From: Odoribacter sp.
GTDB taxonomy: Bacteria > Bacteroidota > Bacteroidia > Bacteroidales > Muribaculaceae
DNA length: 64,000 bases
Assembly (NCBI GenBank): GCA_023663145.1
Contig: JAMPHZ010000006.1
Location: 32,120-96,119 of the forward strand
Reading direction: 5' to 3'
Below, one piece after another: positions 18,910 through 25,928 of the stretch. Below the pieces are notes generated by a model, which had not been told where the DNA came from, did no database searches, and saw only the letters and a list, made by a program, of their open reading frames with translations. Every line of letters starts with the position of its first letter. Position 1 is the first letter of the stretch. Position numbers and translations under genes: made by a program.

Positions 18910-19575
18910 ATGAAAATAGCCATTATAGCCGCCATGAGCAAGGAAATGGACTTGCTCATTCCCCTTCTTGACGGACACAGCACCGTAACGGTCAACGATA
19001 TAATATACCATACCGGAACTATTGCCGGTCGAGAGATCATAGCAGTACAATCCGGCATTGGCAAGGTAAACGCCGCTATAGCCACCCTCACCCTGATCGA
19101 CACATTTCACCCTGCGCTTGTAATCAATACCGGTGTAGCCGGAGGAACCGGGGCCGCCAAGGTGCTTGACGTAGTGATTCCGTCAGGGATCGGGTATCAT
19201 GACGTATGGTGCGGTCCTGACACAGAATGGGGACAAGCCGCAGGCTGCCCCCGACTTTTCGAGTGTCCTCTGCCACCCGAGATGGTCGATGCAGTCGGAG
19301 CACATAGAGGTGTGCTTGCGTCGGGCGATATCTTCGTCTCAAAACCTGCCGAAGTAGCGCACATCCTTGATCTTTATCCCGACGCTGTAGCCGTTGACAT
19401 GGAATCTGCTGCCATAGCACAGGTATGCCATCTCAAGAGTGTGCCTTTCGTAGCTATCCGGGTCATCAGTGATACACCGGGCAGCGACGACAACGTATCC
19501 CAATATAATAATTTCTGGGAGACAGCACCTGAACGCACATTCGGTACCCTCACCCACCTGCTGGCCGCAATCTGA
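18910..19575 (+). CDS. mtnN: 5'-methylthioadenosine/S-adenosylhomocysteine nucleosidase
   Basis: Hydrolyses MTA and SAH to adenine and the thioribose, recycling SAM by-products. The 221-residue product has the N-terminal IIAAMSKEMDLL with catalytic-type Glu, NTGVAGG, GDIFV, VDMESAAIAQVC with the ribose-binding Met-Glu pair, and RVISDTPG with the catalytic Asp. A futalosine hydrolase (MqnB) is a related alternative given menG upstream, but the motifs and length are those of MTA/SAH nucleosidase. Confidence 0.9.
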   Translation: MKIAIIAAMSKEMDLLIPLLDGHSTVTVNDIIYHTGTIAGREIIAVQSGIGKVNAAIATLTLIDTFHPALVINTGVAGGTGAAKVLDVVIPSGIGYHDVWCGPDTEWGQAAGCPRLFECPLPPEMVDAVGAHRGVLASGDIFVSKPAEVAHILDLYPDAVAVDMESAAIAQVCHLKSVPFVAIRVISDTPGSDDNVSQYNNFWETAPERTFGTLTHLLAAI

Positions 19576-19577
19576 CA

Positions 19578-20234
19578 ATGAAAGACATACCTGTAAAACG
19601 TGGGCGGCGCCTGATAGCATCGCTTGTGTCACAGGGCGAGCACGCACAGCAGGACTTCAAATACGCCATCTCCGACGCACGGAAAATAGCCCGCTCCATA
19701 TCGGCCTTCGCCAATGCAGGCGGGGGGCGCCTGCTCATAGGCGTTAAGGACAACGGTGCCATAGCAGGCGTGCGCAATGAAGAAGACGTATATATGGTGG
19801 AACTCGCGGCCCACAGATACTGTGACCCCGGGCAGGAGGTTGAATTCCAAGCCTATAGCATAGACACCGGAGTAGTGGTGATTATGGCGTCAATAGCTGC
19901 GGCGCCACGGCGCCCGGTGAGTGTAATCGAAGCCGACGGATGCCGCCGCGCATATTATCGCGTGGCAGATGAGAACATTGTAGCCCACCCGCTCATGGTA
20001 GCAGCCTGGTGCACAGAGTCTCCGGTCACTTTCAGCCTTGACCATGAAGCCTCGCGATTGCTTGACACCCTTGATGCAGCAGGCGATCAAGGCCTATCTG
20101 TAACTGATATAGCACTCGCACTTGGCATCTCGCAACGCCGGGCCGAAAGATTGATAACAAATCTCGCAGCAACCGATATCATAACATTCGTTTACCGGGC
20201 ACCCGAGTTCCGCATCACTCGTCAGTTATCGTAA
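19578..20234 (+). CDS. AlbA_2/Schlafen-type putative DNA-binding protein
   Basis: A 218-residue protein with the AlbA_2 (formerly AAA_4) domain: Q-D-FKYAISDARKIARSISAFANAGGG shifted into LLIGVKDNGAIAGV. The C-terminal 60 residues contain a likely winged helix (LSVTDIALALGISQRRAERLI). Such proteins are often called transcriptional regulators, but direct evidence is scarce. It starts two bases after mtnN and its last 13 bases overlap the end of the convergent queC gene. Confidence 0.78.
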   Translation: MKDIPVKRGRRLIASLVSQGEHAQQDFKYAISDARKIARSISAFANAGGGRLLIGVKDNGAIAGVRNEEDVYMVELAAHRYCDPGQEVEFQAYSIDTGVVVIMASIAAAPRRPVSVIEADGCRRAYYRVADENIVAHPLMVAAWCTESPVTFSLDHEASRLLDTLDAAGDQGLSVTDIALALGISQRRAERLITNLAATDIITFVYRAPEFRITRQLS

Positions 20235-20878
20235 ACTGTGGGGTCAGGAATTCCGGCAAGAGCAAACGCCTCGCGCCGCTCGGTGCAGGTGCCGCAGGTG
20301 CCGCAATGACGCTCACCTCCACGATAACAAGAATAAGTGTGCGCATAGTCAATGCCCAAGGCAGCACCGCGGCGTGCAATATCTATCTTTGTCATATCCG
20401 TATAAGGCGCCAATAAATCTATACCGTCATATGTACCGGCCGATACCGCGTGCGACATAGCCCTGACGAACTCAGGGCGGCAATCCGGATATATGGCATG
20501 GTCGCCTCCGTGGTTTGCCATCATAAGGTGTTTGAGGCCATTGCTTTCGGCAATACCGGCTGCAATGGCAAGCATGATGCCATTACGGAAAGGTACGACG
20601 GTTGACCGCATGTTATCGTCATCATAATCACCCGAAGGTATGGCATCGGCTCCGCTGAGCAGGGAGCTTTTAAACAACTCACCGATAAACGGGAGATCAA
20701 CCTCGATGAGCTTTATGCCGAGTTTGCCACAGTTATACCGCGCGCACTCTATCTCACGGGCATTATGATTAGAACCATAATTGAATGTAACGGCAAGCGC
20801 GATGCGCGATGCATATTCATAAAGCATGGTGGTGGAATCCATGCCGCCGCTGGCTATAAGCAGTGTATCTTTTTCCAT
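20222..20878 (-). CDS. queC: 7-cyano-7-deazaguanine synthase
   Basis: Makes preQ0, the precursor of queuosine, from carboxy-deazaguanine, ammonia and ATP. From the minus-strand ATG at 20878 the product has 218 residues; the frame extends upstream but overlaps queF. Seen: PP-loop motif LLIASGGMDSTTML, the DYDDDNMRSTVVPFRNG region, and the C-terminal zinc site CYRGGERHCGTCGTC with four cysteines. The queF stop is one base upstream, so queF and queC form one unit. queD and queE are not in the window. Confidence 0.94.
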   Translation of the reverse strand: MEKDTLLIASGGMDSTTMLYEYASRIALAVTFNYGSNHNAREIECARYNCGKLGIKLIEVDLPFIGELFKSSLLSGADAIPSGDYDDDNMRSTVVPFRNGIMLAIAAGIAESNGLKHLMMANHGGDHAIYPDCRPEFVRAMSHAVSAGTYDGIDLLAPYTDMTKIDIARRGAALGIDYAHTYSCYRGGERHCGTCGTCTERREAFALAGIPDPTVYDN

Positions 20879-20879
20879 A

Positions 20880-21347
20880 TCAACGGTTGGGGAACATTGC
20901 CAACATGCGGGCTTTGACCATATCCTGATGCTCCGCGTCGCCATAGTTGGCAAAAGGATAGATAGATATACCTCCGCGCGGTGTAAATATACCTCTCACT
21001 TCCAGATAGCGCGGATCCATGAGTTTCACAAGATCTTTCATTATAATATTCACGCAATCCTCATGAAAGTCGCCATGGTTACGGAAGCTGAATAGATAGA
21101 GCTTCAGGCTCTTGCTCTCGACCATATTGATGCGCGGGATATACGAGATTACTATTTCCGCAAAGTCAGGCTGCCCAGTCTTAGGGCACAGCGAGGTAAA
21201 CTCGGGGCAGTTGAAAGTCACGAGGTACTCATTATCAGGATGCTTATTGGGAAATGTTTCAAGAATCTCGGGGCAATACTGTGCAGGGTACTTTACACCT
21301 TGGTTGCCCAGGAGCGTGCAGTTACTTACTTCGTCGGGAGTTCTCAT
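20880..21347 (-). CDS. queF: NADPH-dependent 7-cyano-7-deazaguanine reductase
   Basis: Reduces preQ0 to preQ1 in the queuosine tRNA-modification pathway. The 155-residue, unimodular (YkvM-type) protein carries the catalytic stretch [17 protein letters not shown] with the active Cys and Asp, [20 protein letters not shown] with the NADPH-specific QueF motif, and FTPRGGISI. It lies just downstream of the SRP RNA gene on the same strand, with about 13 bases between the RNA's T-run and the ATG, so no separate promoter fits there. Confidence 0.95.
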   Translation of the reverse strand: MRTPDEVSNCTLLGNQGVKYPAQYCPEILETFPNKHPDNEYLVTFNCPEFTSLCPKTGQPDFAEIVISYIPRINMVESKSLKLYLFSFRNHGDFHEDCVNIIMKDLVKLMDPRYLEVRGIFTPRGGISIYPFANYGDAEHQDMVKARMLAMFPNR

Positions 21348-21360
21348 ATCTTCAATACTT

Positions 21361-21391
21361 AAAAATAAAAAAGGGTAAGCTTACTACATCG
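21361..21391 (-). terminator. Terminator formed by the 3' strand of the SRP RNA
   Basis: The final CTTACCC of the RNA is followed on the minus strand by TTTTTTATTTTT (21372 down to 21361), giving a U-tract directly after the closing helix. Confidence 0.6.
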
Positions 21392-21470
21392 CACCGCTAC
21401 GACCCGATACCCTTGCTTCGGTCAAGACCTGGGGGATTCTCGGGGAGCTGGTCGTGTAGGACTTACCCGA
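21371..21470 (-). ncRNA. ffs: Small signal recognition particle RNA (4.5S-like)
   Basis: On the minus strand a transcript of about 97 bases can be drawn: 5' GGGTAAG pairs with 3' CTTACCC, CCCCGA pairs with TCGGG, and the apical part reads CCCAGGTCTTGACCGAAGCA followed by AGGGTA, matching the SRP Alu-less core (CAGG opposite AAGCA). The 3' end runs into TTTTTTATTTTT. A promoter with TAACTTTG sits directly upstream. Folded by eye, the apical loop is CUUG-like instead of GNRA. Ends are estimated to a few bases. Confidence 0.85.
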
Positions 21471-21473
21471 GTG

Positions 21474-21481
21474 CAAAGTTA
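21474..21481 (-). promoter_or_regulatory. -7 element of the SRP RNA promoter
   Basis: Minus-strand TAACTTTG, with ATTG about 19 bases further upstream in place of TTTG. The predicted start falls at the first bases of the RNA (about 21469). Confidence 0.75.
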
Positions 21482-21586
21482 CAACATTTCGCCACACCGA
21501 CAATGTTAAAAACTATTAAAATAGCGTTTTCCATAGCTTAAAGTGAAAAAAATTAAAAAAACGGGGCTAAAACCGATTTTTTGCGT

Positions 21587-21594
21587 TATCTTTG
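21587..21594 (+). promoter_or_regulatory. -7 element of the psd promoter
   Basis: TATCTTTG fits TAnnTTTG. No clear TTTG lies 19-20 bases upstream. Transcription from about 21600 makes ATG 21622 the first usable start and rules out the TTG at 21592 that lies in the element itself. Confidence 0.65.
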
Positions 21595-21621
21595 CAATTG
21601 ATATTGAAATATGCGGCATTA

Positions 21622-22290
21622 ATGAGAGTCAAAATACATCATGAAGGCAATGTAATACTACTGATAGGCTTGGTTGTGTTTATCGCGATCAACCTACCGT
21701 TATGGCTGTTCGTCAAACCGGTAGCGATTCCTATCGCCGTCACTGCCGTCACTGCTACAGTATACCTGCTTGCCGTAAATTTCTTCCGCTCACCTCGCCG
21801 GCATTTCACCGGCGACCCTGCGGGAGCTGTGGTGTCAAGTGTCGACGGCAAGGTCGTGGCTCTTGAGGAAGTCTACGAACCCGACGTACTGAAATGCCGA
21901 TGCCTGCAGCTTTCCGTGTTCATGAGCATATTCAATGTGCATGCCAATTGGTATCCTGTAAATGGCCGTGTAATCATGACCGACCATCAGGACGGCCGAT
22001 TCATGTCGGCCTATCTTCCGAAGTCAAGCACCGACAACGAACGTTCTACAATACTTATAGAAACCCCCTGCGGACAAAAGGTACTGGTGCGCCAGATAGC
22101 CGGAGCAGTGGCACGTCGCATAGTGACTTATGCCGAAGCCGGTGATGAGGCCCGCATTGACGAACACCTCGGATTCATTAAATTCGGATCAAGAGTTGAC
22201 ATTTTTCTACCCCTTGGAACTGAAACATTTGTAAAAATAGGTGACAAGACAACCGGCGGCATCACGCTGGTAGGGCGGCTGAAAACATAA
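21622..22290 (+). CDS. psd: Phosphatidylserine decarboxylase (short, archaeal-type)
   Basis: Pyruvoyl enzyme converting phosphatidylserine to phosphatidylethanolamine at the inner membrane. From ATG 21622 the product has 222 residues. It shows an N-terminal hydrophobic hairpin (two segments within about 12-55), the SSVDGKVV motif, FMSIFNVHANWYPVNG and the self-cleavage site FGSRVDIFLP, where the Ser of GSR becomes the pyruvoyl group. The next gene, pssA, makes its substrate. Confidence 0.92.
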   Translation: MRVKIHHEGNVILLIGLVVFIAINLPLWLFVKPVAIPIAVTAVTATVYLLAVNFFRSPRRHFTGDPAGAVVSSVDGKVVALEEVYEPDVLKCRCLQLSVFMSIFNVHANWYPVNGRVIMTDHQDGRFMSAYLPKSSTDNERSTILIETPCGQKVLVRQIAGAVARRIVTYAEAGDEARIDEHLGFIKFGSRVDIFLPLGTETFVKIGDKTTGGITLVGRLKT

Positions 22291-22345
22291 ACACACCCGG
22301 AGGTGTTCTGTTAACGACTACTACACAAAACACAACCCATCTGAG

Positions 22346-23041
22346 ATGCCCAACAAGATCGTATCCAATATACCCAACCTGCTTACCCTATGCAACCTCC
22401 TCGCCGGTTGCGCCGCCATATTCTTCGCATTCAACCTTGACACCCAATATGGAGCTTTACAAGCGCTGCATTGGTGTTGGATTAGCATCGCGGCAGCTGC
22501 CGTGTTTGACTTCTGCGACGGTGCCTCGGCCCGGGGACTGAAAGCCTACTCGGCCATAGGATCGGAACTTGACTCTCTGTCAGATCTTGTAAGTTTCGGC
22601 GTAGCGCCGGCAATGATGCTGCTCAATTACATGATGCCTTTAAGCCAGCATCAGTGGCTGTGTTTCGCCGCATTCATCATACCGGCTTGCGGAGCATATA
22701 GGTTGGCAAAATTCAATTGCGACGAATCACAGGCCACATCGTTCAAGGGGCTTCCCATACCTGCCAATGCAATTTTCTGGATAGGCATGTGCGGATGGAT
22801 CGAACGCTTCTTCTTTCCCGGCACAGCCGTGATGGTGATTCTCATGATACTTTCAGGATGGCTGATGGTGAGCAATATACCCATGTTCTCCCTCAAATTC
22901 CACAATTTCGACTTCAAGGAAAACTTCAGGCGTTACATACTTATAGCCGCGACAGCCGTGTTCTGCCTTTGCTGGCACGCCGCAGGCCTTGTGTGGGCTA
23001 TCGCACTTTACGTGCTGATCTCACTTTGGGGCCGCAAATAA
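22346..23041 (+). CDS. pssA: CDP-diacylglycerol--serine O-phosphatidyltransferase
   Basis: Integral membrane CDP-alcohol phosphotransferase making phosphatidylserine. The 231-residue protein has the signature D-FCDG-xx-AR-(8)-G-xxx-D-xxx-D in the run from FDFCDGASARG to SELDSLSD (about residues 51-76) and six or so hydrophobic segments. It follows psd after 55 bases, giving the complete PS to PE route in one operon. Confidence 0.94.
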   Translation: MPNKIVSNIPNLLTLCNLLAGCAAIFFAFNLDTQYGALQALHWCWISIAAAAVFDFCDGASARGLKAYSAIGSELDSLSDLVSFGVAPAMMLLNYMMPLSQHQWLCFAAFIIPACGAYRLAKFNCDESQATSFKGLPIPANAIFWIGMCGWIERFFFPGTAVMVILMILSGWLMVSNIPMFSLKFHNFDFKENFRRYILIAATAVFCLCWHAAGLVWAIALYVLISLWGRK

Positions 23042-23056
23042 ACCCTCCTCCTTCCC

Positions 23057-23386
23057 ATGCTACAGTTTCTATTAGTACTTCTTCTTTTCTTCATAGTTGT
23101 GCCCGTTATAAAAGTAATGTGGCGCATATGGCAATTGCGTCGCGCCTACCGCAACGCACAGCAACAGATGAACGATGTATTCAACCGCGCAAGACAGGAC
23201 ACCCGGAATGCGGCCGAGCGCAACCACTCACGCAAAAAGAAGAAAATAGACCCTGATATAGGTGAATACGTAGCCTTTGAAGAGATAAAAACCACCGTGC
23301 ACGAAGAAACTGCCGGCACAAACACCAACACCCGTATAAAGATTGACTCACAGATAGAAGACGCTTCCTGGGAAGATCTGCCGTAG
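23057..23386 (+). CDS. DUF4834 small membrane protein
   Basis: A 109-residue product with one N-terminal membrane segment (LVLLLFFIVVPVIKVMWRIW), a basic helical stretch with a KKKK cluster, and an acidic end. This topology and the Bacteroidota context match DUF4834, a family of unknown function often found after pssA. Fifteen bases separate it from the pssA stop. Confidence 0.75.
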   Translation: MLQFLLVLLLFFIVVPVIKVMWRIWQLRRAYRNAQQQMNDVFNRARQDTRNAAERNHSRKKKKIDPDIGEYVAFEEIKTTVHEETAGTNTNTRIKIDSQIEDASWEDLP

Positions 23387-23387
23387 A

Positions 23388-23438
23388 GTTTCGTCAGCCA
23401 AAAGGGGCGGTTCGTCAAAAAAACAACTCGTTTCGTCA
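23388..23438 (+). repeat. Three 9-base direct repeats at exact 21-base spacing
   Basis: GTTTCGTCA (23388-23396), GGTTCGTCA (23409-23417) and GTTTCGTCA (23430-23438) share TTCGTCA and start exactly 21 bases apart, so all lie on the same face of the helix. They end about 17 bases before the -33 box of the promoter at 23455-23487. Geometry of 9-base repeats with 12-base spacers is that of binding sites for LytTR-type and some other response regulators, though the repeat sequence itself does not match the LytTR consensus well. Likely an activator-binding array for the downstream signalling genes. Confidence 0.6.
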
Positions 23439-23454
23439 AAGACACTCATTAAAA

Positions 23455-23487
23455 TTTGGCCAAGGGCTGCCACAGGTTGTAACTTTG
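23455..23487 (+). promoter_or_regulatory. Promoter for the FHA/acidic-protein gene group
   Basis: TTTG at 23455-23458 and TAACTTTG at 23480-23487, spaced by 21 bases. Transcription would start near 23493, leaving a leader of about 36 bases before ATG 23529. Confidence 0.75.
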
Positions 23488-23528
23488 CATTGTAAGTTAA
23501 CAACCACGACAACCCAAAACAAAATAAT

Positions 23529-24455
23529 ATGAGCACAACAGACGGAACAATGCCCTTGGGCTCCTATCAGGAAAACTCGCAGGAACAACCCCGCGATCCA
23601 CAAAAAAATAATACCACGGCGGCGGCAGCAGGAGTCACCGGTGTAGCCGCAGCGGGCCTCGGTGCTGCCGGCATCTACGCTTATAACGAATATAACAAAA
23701 GCGCCGACGAAGAACTCGAGATAATACTTGATGACGAGGAACTGCTTGAGGATCCAAACGATGAAGTTGAGGTTGAGATAGAACACAATCCCGCTGTATC
23801 GCATAATACAAGCGTAAACCGGACTAGCACTGGCGCCCCGCAGGAGACGACCACCACTCCTCCCTCCACACATCAGACCCAGACTCCCCCGGCCCACACT
23901 CCCGGCACTCCCGCAACCCCTATAAATCAGACCACGGAACCACCCGTCGAGCAGCCAACCACTCCCACATCTCCCACATCTCCGACCCAACCCGTGGAGC
24001 AGCCCGTAAATCCTCCCGTGGAGCAACCTGTCGAGCCTATAGATCCTGTTGTAAATCCTCAGATTGAAGTTGCCGAAGATCCAGATGACATTGCAGAAGC
24101 ACTGATATCAGTGGAAGAAATAGACCCTGAGGACTTCGACGGCACACAACCTTTCGCATTCACAAGCGTCGAGACCGTCTACGACATCGACGGCAACGCC
24201 ACCACATCAGCAGAATATATTGATCAGAACGGCATGACAGGTGTGATGGTCGATCTTGACGGCGACGGCGTATTCGACATTCTCACCGAAGACACAGGAG
24301 CAATGTACACCATCGAAGACTCAGAGACATTCCTTACCGTAGGTGATGCAGAATATGATGTCGAGACCGGCTACATAGCTTACGACGAAAATCAGGACAC
24401 TATGATTGATGATGATCCTATGGATGACATCATCGACACCGAGGACTTCGCATGA
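23529..24455 (+). CDS. Acidic Pro/Thr-rich protein with one Ala-rich hydrophobic segment
   Basis: A 308-residue protein I do not recognise. About residues 29-51 (AAAAGVTGVAAAGLGAAGIYA) form a small-residue hydrophobic stretch that may span the membrane; then comes an acidic patch with EVEVEIE, a Thr/Pro/Gln-rich linker (about 95-175) with repeats of PVEQP, and an acidic end containing DLDGDGVFDIL and DENQDTMIDDD, which resemble calcium-type Asp loops. The protein encoded at 25128-25898 has the same order of hydrophobic segment, D/E-V-E-I-E patch and acidic end, so the two are likely paralogues around the FHA gene. The Thr-rich linker would suit phosphorylation by the kinase encoded at 31967 (inference). 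Confidence 0.7.
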   Translation: MSTTDGTMPLGSYQENSQEQPRDPQKNNTTAAAAGVTGVAAAGLGAAGIYAYNEYNKSADEELEIILDDEELLEDPNDEVEVEIEHNPAVSHNTSVNRTSTGAPQETTTTPPSTHQTQTPPAHTPGTPATPINQTTEPPVEQPTTPTSPTSPTQPVEQPVNPPVEQPVEPIDPVVNPQIEVAEDPDDIAEALISVEEIDPEDFDGTQPFAFTSVETVYDIDGNATTSAEYIDQNGMTGVMVDLDGDGVFDILTEDTGAMYTIEDSETFLTVGDAEYDVETGYIAYDENQDTMIDDDPMDDIIDTEDFA

Positions 24456-25081
24456 CGGCCATGGCACCACTACAGGCTTACAAAGTAGCACAGTGCCCCG
24501 GCTGCGGCAAGCGGTTCAAAGTACTGCATCCCGGAGTCGAAGGTATTCGCACATATACCTGCTCGGCATGCGGCAAAAAATTCAACGTGAAGTTCGAGGC
24601 TCTCTCCCAATCTGCGGAGTCCGCCCAGACGTCTGCTCCGGCCCAAGGGATAAAGGTTGCCACAGCCAAGAAAAACGATCTCACCCAAAAAACAATGATG
24701 ATCGGAGCATTTGACCCGTCATGGAGCGTGGTCACAACCCCGGCTCAGGCAGTGCTGAGGGTAACCATGCACCGCAAGTTCCTGCCGGCTACTGTCAAGA
24801 CATTCAATCTAAACGGGTACGGCTCATGGACTATAGGGCGCAGCGACTCCTCGCAACCCAGCGACATATCGATCACAGGCGATGATTCCGTGTCACGCCG
24901 CTGCGCAGTCATTGAGACTACCATGGATCAGTCAGGCGCCGTATTTTTGCTCAAAGTAGTCAAAACACGCAACCCCATATTCATAAATGGCCGTAAAATG
25001 GCCAACGGAGAAAGCATTCAACTGCAATTCGGCGACACCATTACCATGGGCAAGACATCAATGACATTCTCCAACAGATAA
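24452..25081 (+). CDS. FHA-domain protein with N-terminal zinc ribbon
   Basis: A 209-residue protein. Residues 15-40 hold a zinc-ribbon pattern CPGC-(18)-CSAC (Cys15, 18, 37, 40), and about 120-205 form an FHA domain, the module that reads phosphothreonine: WTIGRSD, VSRRCAVIE and INGRKMANGESIQL with the late GDTITMG strand. The usual SRxH motif is altered (SRRCA), so the binding His is missing. It overlaps the preceding gene by four bases (ATGA). Neighbouring kinase and phosphatase genes make a role as phospho-reader likely. Confidence 0.87.
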   Translation: MTAMAPLQAYKVAQCPGCGKRFKVLHPGVEGIRTYTCSACGKKFNVKFEALSQSAESAQTSAPAQGIKVATAKKNDLTQKTMMIGAFDPSWSVVTTPAQAVLRVTMHRKFLPATVKTFNLNGYGSWTIGRSDSSQPSDISITGDDSVSRRCAVIETTMDQSGAVFLLKVVKTRNPIFINGRKMANGESIQLQFGDTITMGKTSMTFSNR

Positions 25082-25127
25082 CAAGCAAACCCACCTTTCA
25101 CCTCACCGACTCTAACAAAGACACGAA

Positions 25128-25898
25128 ATGGACAACAAAAATACATTGCATCCCGACAGTTCCGCTCCGGCCCGCAAGCCCGCCACCGACGAGCCCGAGA
25201 TGGAAATTATCGAGGAACCCAGATCAGGTATCAACAAACGGGCAGCGGCTGTAGCCGGAGCGGTTGTAACAGCAGCCGGCGGAGCGGCATTCGCAGCACA
25301 CAACTCTAATGACAGCTCCGACGAGATCACATCCATTGAATTCGATGATGACGACGATACTTACGATGACATTGAAGTCGAGATAGAAGAACCAACCACC
25401 CCGGCGTCCACACATAACCGCCGCGAAACACCTCACACTGAGACATATAACGGCGACTCCACCTCAGAAACGGTATCCACTGCAGAAGAACCCCCGCATA
25501 GCGAGACAGAATCACAGGAAACAATGACCACGGAAGAGGCCGGCGAGGGATCAGGAGAAGATATTAAATTCTCGAACGGCAACAATTACGAGACACTTGA
25601 CAGTGGCCACACCACATCTAACGAGCAAGAAGACATCGAAGTGGTAATCCCCGAAGACATCACCGGTATAGATCCTGAAGAAATTGACCTCGAAGATATT
25701 ATCATTGAAGAAGACCCGGAGATAATCCTCGGTCAGGATGATCCCGAGATAATAGAAGATGATCCCTTATTGGGTGGCCTGGATGGAGAGGACCCATCAA
25801 CCTGGGGCATAGACCCCACCGACCCATTAACAGACATTGAATATAATACCGGAGATGACATCGACATCGATACCGACATAGAGTACGGTGATATATAA
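25128..25898 (+). CDS. Acidic protein, probable paralogue of the 23529 product
   Basis: A 256-residue, strongly acidic protein of unknown function. An Ala/Gly-rich hydrophobic stretch (about 41-64) is followed by DDDDDTYDDIEVEIEEPT, a Ser/Thr/Glu-rich linker and a long Asp/Glu/Ile-rich end with repeated DPEII and EEIDLED units. The order of parts matches the protein at 23529-24455, though the ends differ. It sits 46 bases after the FHA gene and 30 bases before the Sel1 gene. The high charge makes a folded enzyme unlikely. Confidence 0.65.
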   Translation: MDNKNTLHPDSSAPARKPATDEPEMEIIEEPRSGINKRAAAVAGAVVTAAGGAAFAAHNSNDSSDEITSIEFDDDDDTYDDIEVEIEEPTTPASTHNRRETPHTETYNGDSTSETVSTAEEPPHSETESQETMTTEEAGEGSGEDIKFSNGNNYETLDSGHTTSNEQEDIEVVIPEDITGIDPEEIDLEDIIIEEDPEIILGQDDPEIIEDDPLLGGLDGEDPSTWGIDPTDPLTDIEYNTGDDIDIDTDIEYGDI

Positions 25899-25928
25899 CA
25901 AACAGATAATCTGATAAAAACCTTAAAT

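Noticed and set aside
21371..21470. preQ1 riboswitch upstream of queF
   Set aside because: The structured RNA here matches the SRP RNA core and has its own promoter and T-run; no preQ1 aptamer pattern fits.
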